From Enoplolaimus lenunculus (Eukaryota; Nematoda; Enoplea; Enoplida; Thoracostomopsidae), in assembly GCA_030248215.1 (NCBI GenBank), contig JASANG010000598.1, forward strand, positions 184,805 to 248,804: 64,000 nt of DNA, read 5' to 3'. The notes under the pieces were generated by a model. It did not search any database, was not told where the DNA came from, and was given only the letters and a program-made list of their open reading frames with translations. The translations under genes were made by a program, and so were the position numbers. Below, in pieces: positions 14,064 through 27,042 of the stretch; within the stretch, counting starts at the first letter, position 1, and each line of letters opens with the position of its first letter.

Positions 14064-14362
14064 TCTGCCACTGGCTCCGGCTCTGGCAGAAAATCGGCCT
14101 CTGGCTCCTGCTCCTGTAGAAATTATGCATAATTGTGCAAAATATATCTGTTTAGCGCGTTTTTACTTTTGTCACAATTTTCACGAAAGAATTTTCAAAT
14201 TTCGCCGAAAATTACCGTAAAACCAAACAACTTAACAACATATTGCAGATATTGGCAAAAATAAAATAATTAACCATCATTGTTACTACTTAATTTTGCC
14301 TCACCTCCGGCTTCACCACCGGCTCCAGCAAGGTTCGTTGACGTCCGGTTTCCCCTGCGCTT

Positions 14363-14533
14363 CACTCCCACACACTAGTTGTTGATGTTTCTGTATTAAC
14401 TGTGAACCGACATTGCTTTTAGTATATGTTCCAAAATTTATTTTTTTCACGCGTTGTTGCGTGCAGTGACTGTTTTTATACCGTGTATCTTGAACAAAAA
14501 CTGTTGTATAACCAACGCACGCAGTATTGTGAG
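14363..14533. repeat. Direct repeat, copy B
   Basis: From CTCCCACACACTAGTTGTTG to AACCAACGCACGCAG, same orientation as copy A and offset about 470 bp. The spacer has Pro-codon-like GGCTCC and CTCCGG triplets; a reversed relative of part of the spacer is at 33930-33990. Confidence 0.75.
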
Positions 14534-16973
14534 TTCCATTGATTATCACTTTTTACAAATAATAAAATTCGTCGCATTATCCTGGATCAGGAAAGGGTGA
14601 TTTTTTATATAAAAGGGTATTAAATAACATCTTAAACTACCATGTTAGGGAGTGATGGGCATCGGATATTTTTTCATATCGCGATATCCGGCAATTGTTA
14701 ACGAATATTTATTCGGATATCGGTAATTAAATTATTATTTCTGATAACCAATACTTTTCGTTTGAAGATTGCTGCTGACTAATAAATAGTTGCGTTGGCC
14801 ACTTGAAATTGAGTTGGTTTGGTTTGTCTCTGTCCGATTTGAACCGCTGGAGCTGAGATTCTATCGAATGTCACCTTTTTATCAAACTATATATACATGA
14901 AACGTTTTGTGTTCCAAGAAGAAAAAACCACATTTAAATATACTTAAGCACATCAGCCCATGTTACTTTTAGTGGTGCCCCGCTGGTCCGTTTATCTCAA
15001 GACCGCAGTAGAGAACGCTTTAATGTTAAAAATATTTTTTGCTAGGGCTTAGCTTAAGCTTGTCTTAAGCTTTTAGAATTCCGATTCAAAACGAGTTCGG
15101 ATTCTGATTCCGATTGCACAATTGATCGGAATCGGAATTTTGCAATTTTAATTTGATCATACTTTGGTTGCGTACATATTCTCTCGATCTCAACATCTTG
15201 ACAAACAAAATTTTTTAAAAATAACAATAATTGATTGTAGTTTAGCTTTACAGAACCAAAAATAATACCAACATGTTGATGCGCCGTTTTTGAAAATTGT
15301 TGCCAGTTAACAGATACCCTGAATTATTATATTTTTGATACAAATTATACGTATTGTCGCAAAATTTGTAGTTTTGATTCTGATTCTGGTATAATCCAGA
15401 TAATCTAGTTTCGTTTTGCACCGTGCTACACATGCTAATGGATGAAAATTGATAACACGCTTTAAAACAATTTGTGTGCCCCCTCCAAACCAAACCCTGG
15501 CTACGCCCATGCTACGAAACAAGTTGGTGTTGCAAATCACTGCTGGATCCAAGTGGCAGTAAAGTCATGAACACTTAATAGAGATTAAATTGAAATTTTG
15601 GTATTAACATTTGGTGTCTAAGATTGGTTTAATGTCTCACTCGATTGGCTGGCAATTTTATTTCGCTATCAGATATCGCATGGTACCATCGAAAATTCCT
15701 TTATCCTCAACTGTTGCAAATATTAGAACTATTTTATTAAAATGACTTCACATTTAAAAAATTTTGTGGTCATTTTAGTAAGTTTAATGAGCTTTCAATA
15801 ACCGATGCGGACAGAACAATTATAATACCATCTAAATACTAACAGCAAGTTGTGTGGTTGCTGGAATCGAAGTTATTTCAGCCAATCCTACCCACAGTGT
15901 AGAAAAATGCTACAAAAATAAATTGCATGTTTTCAGCTCCTCGTGAGTTTCGCTGTGCCAATTTGCTGTAACCGTATACAAATTCAAAGCTTGGGAATAA
16001 ATTTTCGGGGTATTCGTGGTTCATTTCGACATCGAAAATATGTCTTAAAGCTTAGATATATTTATTTATTAAGATTTCAGTTACGCTTGCTTGAAACAAT
16101 TGTCTAAGTTTTACTAACCGTCATATAAGACATGAATATATACTACTTACTATTTAAACAATAAAAGAAGGCAAAGATTAATATTAAAGTTTACTTATGA
16201 AAAAACAGCTTTTCAGTGAATTAGTATTCGCGAGGTACGAACATCATATATTTTTGACACAGTACTGTATTTACCCAGACACTGATCTAGAACGATATTA
16301 ACGAGACATTTGCTGGATAAAATTCTAACCAGGAATGAGTCGCACGTGACACGATTAATAGTCTAAACACGTGCATTTTATGAATAAAATAGCAGATAAA
16401 TAAAATATGGAGTGTTTTTATATTTTCATTTTATATTTCACGCAAATTTTAGCGCAGTTTAAAATGAATATAGCAATATTGAAATTCAAAGCTACGTTTA
16501 ATCAATGTTTGAGTCAATCGATGTAATAGCCTGATTATACGCTTGCAAGTAGTGAAACGTACCTTGCGGTGAACTTTTAAATTTATGCAGGGATGCTTTT
16601 TGCAAGCTAAAATAGCTATATATTGAACTGAAAGTGCTAAATCAACAGCCTACTTACAACCGATTATCTAAAGTGTTTGTGAGCTAATGAGGAATTGGAT
16701 TCCAACATATTATTAGCGCAACTGTGCTGAGAAAGTTGTCTATTAATCAAGTATCACCGATTCTATTGTACAAACCACGATTTTGCTGCAATTACTGATA
16801 CATATTTCTTTTTTTTGATTGGTTAGAACTTAATTTGCAACAGTTTCGCATCCATTATTTTATTTTGGAAATATATAATTCAAATACGAAATTTGTTTGG
16901 GAACGAGCGTATAGTGAGCGAACGACAAAAATTGTTATCCATGAGCTAGCCTGTGTATGTCTCTGATCTCTAA
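14534..16973. other. Intergenic, no gene seen
   Basis: Contains an ATATCC/CGGATATCGG-rich stretch at 14660-14740 and a GAATCGG array at 15078-15140. The ORFs at 15248-15552 lie over the latter region and show no domain. Confidence 0.5.
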
Positions 16974-17265
16974 AGCCCTATTCCCACGTGCAAGTTTTTC
17001 CAGCAAAAACTTGCACGTGCAGTTTGCACACGCATGATTGGTCACAAAGCAACTTTGAAGTTATATTGCAGCGGCAATTTATCACTGGAATTCATGCTAT
17101 TTAATTTAATTCGCATCTGTGAACGCAGTTGCCTGTCACTTGAATTTTTTGCACCTGCAGTTTCATTAGTTAATCGGAATGTTCCTTTGAAAATACTTGC
17201 AGCTGCATGTGTTTCTTGCAAGTTGCCGCTGCGTGTTCGCTGCAAAAACTTGCACGCGTGAATGG
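16974..17265. mobile_element. MITE with about 30-bp inverted ends
   Basis: Left TATTCCCACGTGCAAGTTTT and right AAAACTTGCACGCGTGAATG are imperfect inverted repeats 290 bp apart. Internal CTTGCA motifs recur. No clear target duplication. Short ORFs inside are not coding. Confidence 0.65.
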
Positions 17266-17478
17266 AGGTTAGAATCCATTCACGTATTTTGTTTTCGTAC
17301 GGTTTCATATTTGAGAAGCCATCTGGTTGAAAGTCAAATATATATTTTAATACGAAAAGTTGTCTGATATATTAATTAGAACCTCGTTGAAACAATTTTA
17401 AGTTAAAAAATGAGCTATTACCTAATTACTGCAAACCACAACTATAACATACCAATTTTTATTTAAGAGTAATCACTT

Positions 17479-18388
17479 TTGTTACAAAATACGTATTATT
17501 CCATGCAACTGCTGTGTCATTTAACTGCCGTTGTTAATATTGCATGTAAAAAATTTCTTCGAAACCAACCGAAAAAGTGCCTTAACTATCAAATTGGTAA
17601 AGTTATAAACTTCACTGAACAGTTTGTAAATCTACGTAAGAGGCAACATTGCCACGATAATTTTGTCTCGAAATCTAATAATTCATTTCCGCAAAGACTT
17701 CTTTTGGTGCTTGGAATACTGGTCACACACACGATTGAGTCGGCCTCGTGCCGAAGTATGCCGACTAGATTGCCAATCAGCGAAAAAATTAAAAACGACC
17801 CAAAAAATGACGCACAAAATCGGCACGAATCAAAATATGTTACCGAGAAAAATTTTCAAATTCTACAATCGGTTCAAAGTAACGTATTGTTTTCGCACGC
17901 ACCATTTGGTTATTTGCCTATTTCTCGCAGTCACGACCTGCGCATGTCCCCTTTTTCGAATGCCGACGTGTCCGATTATGAAACACAAAATTCGCAACGA
18001 TTTGCAACCGTGCCCCTTTACTCTAACTACGAACCGCCGACAAAACAAAAGCTAAAACCAGACAGCGAAGACGTAGCTACTGCATCACCGGATCCGCGGA
18101 CAATTAATAATGGTCAAATTCAGAAAATTTCGCCAAGCTCAAGATTATTTCACGGCGTGCTGGAAACGTTTCATAATTCAAACGGTGACAAAACTTTACC
18201 ATCGGGTTCAAATAATGTAGCGAAAGGGTTTAGAGCCGAAACTCAACCAAATCCTGCGCAACTTCACGGCGTAGAAAGTAGCCCAGAAGCTCAAAGTCGT
18301 CACTACAGCGGCTATTCGCGTATGGTTCATTCAAAACCGGCAAACGTTCCAGCATTGCCGTCCATTGTTGATCCTGAAAAATACAAAG
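17479..18388 (+). CDS. Orphan long coding exon with hydrophobic leader, possible alternative first exon
   Basis: An open frame of 314 codons runs from ATG 17479 to a stop at 18421-18423. This is far too long to be chance at this base composition. The likely exon end is 18388, at donor AAAG|GTATAT, leaving 303 codons plus one base (phase 1). A hydrophobic stretch (LLLVLGILVTHTI, residues about 74-86) followed by SASC looks like a signal peptide or signal anchor, so the real start may be a downstream in-frame codon. The remainder is hydrophilic, rich in Ser, Asn, Pro and Lys, with no domain I recognise. No matching downstream exon was found nearby. Its phase fits the Cys-rich second exon at 32229, which would give an EKYK-D-TTKCYSC junction. 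It may therefore be an alternative 5' exon of the Ly6 gene, or the first exon of a separate secreted protein. Confidence 0.7.
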
Positions 18389-18607
18389 GTATATTTTGTA
18401 TGAGGTGTGACTTATACAGGTAGTCAGGTAGTTTTTTCGTTTGAATGGGATTGAATCTAATGCCAAGAAGAGGAATTGACCGGACTGCCTGCCGTCAAAT
18501 AAACTGTAGGTTTAGCTTGTGAGATCGGAAATACATGTAGAGTTAGATTGCAAGGTGAATTTTTATTAAAATACGGTCACTTGTACACTTTTTTACATAT
18601 TAAAGTT

Positions 18608-18695
18608 GAGGCCTTAGGGTGAGGTTCTGGTGTAGGACAGGGTTATGCAAGGCTTATATAAGCCTTTGCTAAAACCTAAAGCTTGAGCGTAAATG
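18608..18695. repeat. Short TTAGGC-like cluster
   Basis: CCTTAGGGTGAGG, GGCTTATATAAGCC and GCTAAAACCTAAAGC resemble the other clusters but are more decayed. Confidence 0.45.
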
Positions 18696-20224
18696 CTTGA
18701 AAGGACGTGTACAACAGCCAAGATATGTCTGTCTATAAGTTTTTTCAACTCTAAAATGTTTAAGCACGCAGTTGTGAAAGTTTGACGTATAGTTTGACGT
18801 TTTAATTCTAGTGAAATAATGCAAGTGCTTACGAATGACAAATTTCACGCTGCGAAAGAGCGATAGGTCTTCCAACGTAATGCAGAACGTTGTTGGTTTC
18901 AATTCGCTGGTTGAAAAGTTGGAAAGCCTAGCATCAACAACTAATGGGTCCTCACTAGCTGATCCTGAGTTCAGAATTTTTTGTGAAAAAATGATCAGGT
19001 CCCTTCCCACCTTACAATTTTTCCCTTCAGAAATTTTCTTGGGGATAAAACAATAAGCCTTCTTTACATTTTTTCGCTTCCGATGGCGTATTTAGCATAC
19101 AGTATAAACTGCGTTTCATAATATTTGCCAGGCAATCTACATGTTGTAAGCCAAACACCTATTCAGCTTAACAATAGCTAGACGGTTTACATCACATTGA
19201 TGTTCTTAGATAACCTCAGCTCAGCATTGGCATTAAAGTTGAATAGAAGTTTGACTTAGGCCCAAAAGCAAATTCTCCATGCTGCAATGGCGTGAATTAA
19301 GCATCAAAATATTCGAAATAGCAAATTGGCCAGAATACCAGGTCTACCAAATGACAGATATGTTTTGCTCAATTCAACCGGATTATAAACTTTTTACAGT
19401 GCCACATATTTGAAGCTATAGATTAAATTCTTATTCTATACATAGTATTTAAACCTAACAACCTATTCAGTATCGAATTCAATCGGATGTAATCCGCCAC
19501 CGGCCTTATCAGGCTGACATATTTTGCGAAACAAATAGTTCAACTAAAACTCGCTATGTGCTTTCTAGCCAAATAAGTAACAAACATGACGGAATTTCAA
19601 CTTGAACACAAACATTTTTCGCCTTCGGCGCAATCGGTCCATCTTAAAATATTGAAATTTTGGTATAAGGTCCTTTAAAATTGCCAATTTTGGAAAACAA
19701 AGTTGAAAGCATACTCACTGCTAACCACAGCTTCACTGTATCGGCACTTGCACATTTGAACAAAATCTTGCTTATTTTGGACATAAATTCCAGCAATGTC
19801 GTTTTTCAAATCTAGTCAGATTTTCGTGCTATACGTGGTATGAACCTGTATAATTTGTCTTCTCAGAATAGCAAATATACTGCTATAGTGCGTAGAGTGG
19901 AAAATTGCTTTCTCTCAATTAGAACACACATATCAAGTGACGCAGTCACGCAAAAAACGTCAAAACTTTTTGTTCATTTCCGTCATTTGTCATGTTTTGA
20001 GCCCAAAAATAATGTCCACAAATAGTAAGTTGTTCGCAAATGTGTAAAGGTAAAACCCGTGGTGCATTTTGTTAAACGTACACTATACTTCAATGTTTTT
20101 TCAATAGTTTTCCTTTCAATGTTCATTTGTAGTTTTCTTTTTTTTCGCCTGGAAGTTCATTGAAGAATTTGGTTTCGGTAAATTTTTCTACAATCTTTGC
20201 ATAAAATATTTGGCCAATATTACT

Positions 20225-20412
20225 TTAAGGAGCGTTACAGTAGATTAAGCGTATTCCTAAGCCTAAGCCTAAGCCTAAGCGTTGCAAGAATTTGTTCCTA
20301 AGCCTAAACCTAAGCCCAAGCAAAAAAGTAATCTAGAATCTAAACTTACTCTTTTATAGACCCACCAGTAACCTAGACGCCCCTTAAAGTAACATGGGCC
20401 AAATACTTGAAC
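20225..20412. repeat. TTAGGC-like cluster with the best telomere-like run
   Basis: Four uninterrupted CCTAAG units at 20256-20280 (TTAGGC on the minus strand), then CCTAAACC, and the tail CCTTAAAGTAACATGGGCC near 20385. This is the cleanest telomere-like run in the window, but too short and too embedded to be a telomere. Confidence 0.75.
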
Positions 20413-20799
20413 TACAACGAGTTCTGCTTTAAAATGCAATTGTAATACTACTGCAAGAAATAAAAACTATAGCAATTTGTAGAACGCATCACAGAATATT
20501 GGAGGTTTTGTTTTATAATTTTCGTCAACCAAATATTAAAAATAACTTTTGTAGTTTTTAAACTGCTGATGAGGAGATACAAATCACAACGACAACGGAA
20601 ATGCTTTCATGCCACTGAACAAATGTTGAAAATAACGCACAAAACTTAAATCTATTACACCTGTTTTTAGAAGCTTGATGTATTTTCAGCATTTGTGTAG
20701 CTTTTATCGACAGTTAGCAACAGGCTTTTAAAGACCAACTGCTAATAGATGGTACAAGTATATAAAGTCAACAGTTGAAAACATTTTGTTTTAACAGTT

Positions 20800-20985
20800 T
20801 TCCGCAAGAAGGTTTCACATTTCATCTCGAATGCAATGTCAAGCTAGGATTCGAACCGCTTATCTCTTTGGCTGGTAGGTGTTTTTATCATCACTCCAGG
20901 AATTAACTTGACATTAGAGCCGAGAGAAGATGACTTGAGTTTGGAAATGTTGTACTGTACACAGAGGAATTAATTGTTAAACACT
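20800..20985 (-). repeat. SINE-like repeat, copy 1
   Basis: Contains CAAGCTAGGATTCGAACCG, which on the minus strand holds a tRNA B-box (GGTTCGAATCC). It is followed by GAGCCGAGAGAAGATGAC and TGTACTGTAC segments shared with the copies at 34480, 34950 and 54160. Confidence 0.6.
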
Positions 20986-21423
20986 TTGTAATGTATTTTA
21001 TTTCTCTGGCCTCGTATTAGACTTAGAAACTTGCTTATACTGCTAGTTTTGTTCCTTGAAGTATTAGTAGTATATTATAGGCAAGAAAGGGTTAAGAATA
21101 GCATCATAGGTGTCCACCGGTTTTAACAACACAGTTCGGCATATGGATACAGAAAAATATAATCAACAGTACCTTTGCGCGAGATTTATTTTCTATTCAA
21201 GCTACCTTTGTTCGCATTTGACTGATTTTAATTGAATTGAGTGCTATACGACTTTATGTATTCGTCTCGGGTTTTATCTTTTGTTATTTTGAGCAACCTA
21301 CAACCTATCTGCTGATAGTGAGAGGTTATTTTTCTTGATTGTCAATGCTTTTTACTAACTTTTATCAGTCGTGGTTGTATTTATTGGCTCAAATACAGCA
21401 GCTGTAATCGCAACCAACTACTG

Positions 21424-21850
21424 TAGCGATGCGAATAAGAGGGACGTAATAAGATGGAGTCCCCATATTGAGTCCCAATCAATAGGAGTACGTATCCCTA
21501 GAATGACTCCGTTAGCGGGTAGGGTTCCTAAACCCTAAATTAGAGTCCATAAGTGTCAAGTATTCCTAATCATGGTGCACAAATGAGTCCAGGACCTAAT
21601 CAAGTTAAGACCAAAACTTCAGAGCATACTTACTTAAGTTTTGAAAGTACATTCTTAACTATATATCCTTGCATTATCGCTCATGCTTGTGATACAATAC
21701 AAATAAACGTTTCAACGGATAGTTTCAATATTAGATGTATCAGCAACGAAGAACGTCGGAGGGCAAGTTAAACTAAATATCAATCTGTAACCGAATAGCA
21801 GGGGGTACCCACTGAAGAGCCCAAATAAATATCAGTCCCCCCTTTTATTC
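21424..21850. mobile_element. MITE-like element with TA-flanked inverted ends
   Basis: Left TA-CTGTAGCGATGCGAATAAGA and right (reversed) TA-CTGTAGTGGCCGGAATAAAA suggest terminal inverted repeats with a TA duplication, as in mariner-type elements. The right 300 bp is related in inverse orientation to 31420-31720. The ORF inside has no recognised domain. Confidence 0.6.
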
Positions 21851-23882
21851 CGGCCACTACAGTATTGGCTACGGACAGGCTTTTCCTTCTAATTGCTTTT
21901 TTCTTAATAGGAGGCAAGTGTGGTCACTAATATCTAGCAATTATAGAGAATAGCATACTTTACCAGACATCAAAACTAACTCTTGCATTCTGACGAATAG
22001 TATACTCATTGGTCTGTAGCAGTAAAAAGTGTTTTATTTAGTTGCTTAGATTGAGTAAAACACTTGTAATTTCACGTTTAAAAAGTGTTTTGCGAAACTG
22101 TAAGCACATTCGAAATGATGAAAGTATATTAATGTAACGTTGGTGGTGCCGATACAAAGGAAACCAGGACCACTCAGCCGCAGCTCATCGCTACTCCTAC
22201 AGGGTGCGATTTAGTACTAAACTTGCACTTGGCTTGAAATTCGCGAGCCTTTTCACTAGTATATTTCGCGTGGTCTTCCGCCAGAACTATGTGGATCCGC
22301 CGCTGTTTTAGAAATCTTGATGCACGTTGAGACGGAAGTAAAACGTTCATTCTTAAAATTTGTGTTAAAGCATCAAATGTACCTGCAACGGTTACGCATT
22401 TCCGATACAAAACTAGTAAGTACGGTTTTAAGCGGCACAGCTGTATAGCCGGTTTATGGGTTACACTTATATCTGTGCAAGAGTCTGAATCTACCTTTGC
22501 CTTCAATTAAGTTTGCAACAAGACTAAAATGGTGTAACATTTTTGAGGAAATCGCAGACCTGCGAGCATTATGTATACTGTCTTATTTAATTCCAGTTAA
22601 CCAACTGTATATTTTATACTCAGTGGAGTAGATGTGACTAGATTTTTCCTCTCTCCAAATTTAAAATGTTATAAGGCCTGTAAAACGTCTCAGAATCTCT
22701 GGGATAGTTTTTTGTCTTCTCTTGAAAGGATATAAAAATTTGAACTACATTTCGTGGGCACTAGCTGATCTAGAAGAGGCTTGGCTGTATATCTTGATGA
22801 AAACATGCTAAGGTCCCTTCATATCTTAAAACTTTTCAGTTTTGTGCGATTCATCTGAATTTACTTAAATCTGTAGTGTTCGGCTTTGGAACACCGCAAC
22901 AAAATTTCTCCTGCGACATGATTTGGTTACATTACACACTGCAGATCCTCAAGTTGTAAGAGAGGCGTAGTCTAAATGGAATGCCAGTTGAATACGCACC
23001 CTATACATGAACTACCACAGAATGCATCTTTTTCAACACCATGTAGTAGTAAATATATAAAGGGCTTCCAGGGGTGTATACAAGCCGAGGCATATACGGA
23101 ATATATCCCATGTCAAATTTTAGGAGTACAGGAAACGAATTTATCCGTACTTCTTAATAAACATCTGCGGATCCATAAACCTCCAAAAGCATCTTCTCGC
23201 GTGCAAAACTTGCTCGCAAAGAGGTTTCTATGATTCTATACTCTCCCGAAATGAATATTGCCAACGTACGTGGCGCTAATACTCGTTTTTAGAACAGCGA
23301 TTTGTAAACTTTTCTGCTCGGTTAGTAACGAACTATCACAACTTCTGAAAATCTGCGAAAAAAATTTCGCAACTAACTTGATAACATTTACCGAAATATC
23401 GCTTAACTTTCACAAAGTTATGAAATAAATTGGCTGCCAAGTATTGGAAATCTTCCGTTCATACTTACTTTGTTGGTTAAGAAATTAATAGAAAATAAAT
23501 TTTGCAATTAATTATGCATTACTAGCAACGAATCGCACGTCTGGAGCTTTTTTGTATAAAACCTACGAAGCAGCGTATATATACGTATTCGGTTTTGAGT
23601 TTCTTTTCGGCTCAATTCCTAAGTCAATTGCTCTTAAAGTATGCCAGTCGGTATTTTACTAAGAACCCCTACCGCGCAGACTTTAATGTTTCAGCTGGCT
23701 TGATCAGGTTAAATTTCCGTTTAACTTTAAAATGGTTGCCCACTGATGCGAAAACTCGTATTCATTTCGCTTGAATTAAACTACAATTTAACAACGCATT
23801 TAAAAAAACAGTTAATTCTTCACACGGTCATATTTTGAGGGATGCGCTGTTTCTTCTCGGGACTGCAATCGAGTAAGAATAC

Positions 23883-24012
23883 TAAAGCTTTAGGCTAATT
23901 TTTTTGTATACACTTAAATTAGATGTTGTTATAAGCTTATTTTTTATGTTTGGCTTAAGATTACGAATATGCTTATACTACTGTTACGTCCCTCAAAGTT
24001 GCATTGACCGTT
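23883..24012. repeat. Decayed TTAGGC-like cluster with complete tail
   Basis: Isolated TTAGGC and TGGCTTAAG units, then GCTTATACTACTGTTACG, CCCTCAAAG and GCATTGACC. It shows the full tail module. Confidence 0.65.
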
Positions 24013-24570
24013 CATTTTATGTGTTTACTTTTATTGAGAACACTATCTCGAAGTTCAGCTTTATCACATTGCAGATTAGGCTTGCAGAAATTTAATTTTT
24101 TAGAACGCATGATTAATAATCAGAGCAGAGCCTTAATTTAATAAGAATAAAAATGAAGTAAACATTTGTGTTTTTAAAGTAAACCGTTCGAACATTTCAT
24201 AACTTATTTTTTGAATTTTACTTAATTTTAGTTTAAACCTTTTCACCTGTAGAGTATACTATGAGCAATTATAAAATTGCAAATTGTGTACGCGCAATAT
24301 TTAGAATTCATTTTTCGCGCACGCAGTACAAAAACGTCAGAAAACCTGAAAATATACGCACATCCAATTTGCATTTTTTATATAATTGCTTTAACTCTTC
24401 CAATATTGTAGTCTTTGTATCGGGTTAAAAGATTAAAATACATAAATGCAAGTTGTCAAAGATTTATCACCTTTATCACCATATGTGCACGTTAAAACTA
24501 AAAAGTTGATAAGCCTAGTCCGTCGACAAAATTCGGTTATCGTTCACACGAGCGTAGCCAAAGTTTTGGT

Positions 24571-25053
24571 TCAAGAAGGTATAACATGATGTAAACGTGT
24601 TATGGCCAGCAAGCGAGCGAATTTTTTGACCCATACACTCCAGTAAGTTATTCTAAATCCTGCAAAATAGCCTATATTTTCGTGCTTTTTTGCAATTTCA
24701 GGTGGGAATGTGACCCCCTCTATTTCTCCCTGCATATGAAACTGATCGTTTACCACGTTCACTGCAGTTTGGGCCAAAGCCAACGCTGCAATTTTTCTTA
24801 ACTCTAATTTAATATATGCGACGACGTAATTTTGTGTCCAGCTTGTTTTGCTTGTTTTAGCCGCTACTGCGCAAACTGAACGCTGGTTATTTTTTATGGA
24901 ATAAAACTCACCAGTATACAAAATTGTTGTACATTTTGATGCTTCTAATGAACTAAACGAGTGCAACAACACGGTGAAAAAACTGCAGAACGCTATATAT
25001 TGCATTGAACACGTGACAGCTATAAAATTGCATAAACTAAATTTTAAAACCAT
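24571..25053 (-). CDS. Single-exon ORF, 160 codons, secreted-like, unknown
   Basis: ATG at 25053 to a stop at 24571. The N-terminal ~37 residues are hydrophobic (IAFCSFFTVLLHSFSS), then SLEASKC, resembling a signal peptide. The rest is mixed, with a central Ala-rich stretch and a hydrophobic/basic C-terminus. No family is recognised. By a rough estimate from stop-codon frequency, an ORF this long is unlikely but not excluded by chance in 64 kb. There is no splice or neighbour evidence. Confidence 0.3.
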   Translation of the reverse strand: MVLKFSLCNFIAVTCSMQYIAFCSFFTVLLHSFSSLEASKCTTILYTGEFYSIKNNQRSVCAVAAKTSKTSWTQNYVVAYIKLELRKIAALALAQTAVNVVNDQFHMQGEIEGVTFPPEIAKKHENIGYFAGFRITYWSVWVKKFARLLAITRLHHVIPS

Positions 25054-25424
25054 GAAGAGTTAAATCCACGTATAGAAACAGCTATGTTCCCGGATTCGTC
25101 TGTAACTATATTAAAATGTGTAACTGTTCGATAGCTTTAGTGCCTATCCTCCAACAATTAGTCGCTGAGACTGGTGTGGATCCGGGTGACAAAACGACAA
25201 TTTTGCATATAATTGAGATTAACTTCCGTGATTATTTCATTTCGACAAATTTTCGATTGAAGCCAAATTAGTGTTTACCATAACATAATGACAACTTTGC
25301 ATTAAACCCATATAGTTAAATTTAGCTGAGCAGTTTATGCAAAGTCGTTCTGTTGCACACTTTCCCTCTAACATTTAAAGTTATAACGCAAATGGAAGAG
25401 AAGACATAGCCAAAGACATACGGT

Positions 25425-25485
25425 TAGAGTTAGGCAAACTTTTTCCTAAGCATAAGCCTAAGCTTAAGCTTGAAAGCAAATGTGG
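25425..25485. repeat. TTAGGC-like cluster
   Basis: CCTAAGCATAAGCCTAAGC followed by TTAAGCTTG; short and without the tail. Confidence 0.55.
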
Positions 25486-27042
25486 TGGCAAAACGTATAA
25501 CTCGATAATTCAGATCATAAAAAGCACACAAAGAGCGAAAGGGAAACGGAAAAATATACTCAATAGATGCATCTGTTTAACCAATCGTATCAGATTTACT
25601 GTTTGATTAAGCGAACAAAACACAACCAACCGTAACTATGATTTGACCGTTTTTTTCTATCCGTACAATATCTTTTAATTCATTTCTTATTCGGCCCCGG
25701 CGTACTCGCAATAATTAAAAGCCACTTTTAATGTCAATAGCTCGATACTTTTTGTTTAATAGACAAGTGTCTGTGTGTGTGCGATAGTTTTACCGTGAGA
25801 GAATGGGTTTAACAAACAAAGGAAGACTTAAATCGAGATTAATGCATCAAAAAATGCGCACATGAACGAATATAACGAAAATCCAAAACTTTAAAACTGT
25901 GTGACATTTCTTCGATACGTAGAAAACGCCTGGGTCTAATGGCTTAGCCATGAGTGCCGTCAGAATATTGGGCTTTAGAATGTGCATTCTGATGTTTTTG
26001 AGTAAAACGAATAATAGGATCGCAGCGTGACACCATTAAGCAACTTTTTTAATCTATACCTATTAGAAACTACTCAACGAATCCAAAGGGGTGCAGGCAC
26101 ACTTTCTTGCAAACCGGCACCCATACGGGATTGCCTAAATGATATTCGAGACCTTCGATTAAATACGAGCCAATTGTGAACATTAAAAAAGTGCAGTTGA
26201 ATTTTACGGTTTGTACGCTTTGTGTCCAGATTTAAACCGATTTGTTTAATTCTTCATAGCAAATATATAGAAAGTCACTTTTTTAGTTGAGATGCAGTTG
26301 GCTTGCTCAGGTTCGAGCCCGTAGCTACCTTAGAAAATTTTCAACCTTGCTTGTAAGTCAACGAACGCCGGTGTTCTTGTAAGAGCAAACTAATAAATGT
26401 TTAGCCCTTCCAAAGCAAGCTGGCCCTATAAATTGAACTTTGACAATTTTTTCGCTGATAGAAAGATATGAAGGCACCGGACACAGATTCAATATGAATC
26501 AACTTTTCTTTATGATGTTTGTTCTGCCCTACGAATACCAGACTAAATGTACCAATATTTTACCAATGCAGGCGTGTATTTATTCTCTTTTGACAGTTGT
26601 AGAATGGTTTTACAACCTTAATATTAACGTGGAGCATTTTTCACCACCAAGTAACATCTTGAGCTTATGAGCTCGGGAAAAAACAGCCTCGTTAACAGTT
26701 TCACATGTTTGCTATTAAAATCAAACCAATCGTGTGTGATGTTTTTAGTGGAAGTTATTTTTGTAACGATTAGAGTATTTTCACATCGACTGCTAACATG
26801 TAAGCTTCATGAATGTTATACTATATCCAGTTTTCGTCACCTGTAAATTTTTCCATTTAGAAAAAGACTCGGTACAGTTATCGGACCATTTATCTCCAGT
26901 TGATGCGCGGGCGTGTGCCCAGAGGCTCTAGTAACTTTTTCTCTCGCTAAACTAGTTTTAGTAACCTGCTGGCAGCAGCAGTTCCCACACTAATGTACAC
27001 AGACCGATGTGTCAAACAAGTGTAACTGGAAAAACGAACTCG

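Larger units (their letters stand above)
18389..27042. other. Long gene-poor stretch, possibly intronic
   Basis: Apart from listed repeats and the 160-codon minus ORF, no coding exon is supported. If the exon at 17479-18388 splices to 32229, this is intron. 18926-19040 and 22755-22850 share CACTAGCTGATC and AGGTCCCTTC segments and may be two copies of an old repeat. A B-box-like GGTTCGAGCCC is at 26310. Confidence 0.45.

Noticed and set aside
20256-20280. True telomere or interstitial telomere
   Set aside because: Only four exact hexamers, within a decayed cluster sharing the tail of the dispersed family.
22174-22506. 110-codon minus-strand ORF
   Set aside because: Several ORFs of this length are expected by chance here; no leader, domain or splice support.
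26295-26345. B-box GGTTCGAGCCC as a fifth SINE copy
   Set aside because: Flanks do not follow the order of blocks shared by the other four copies.
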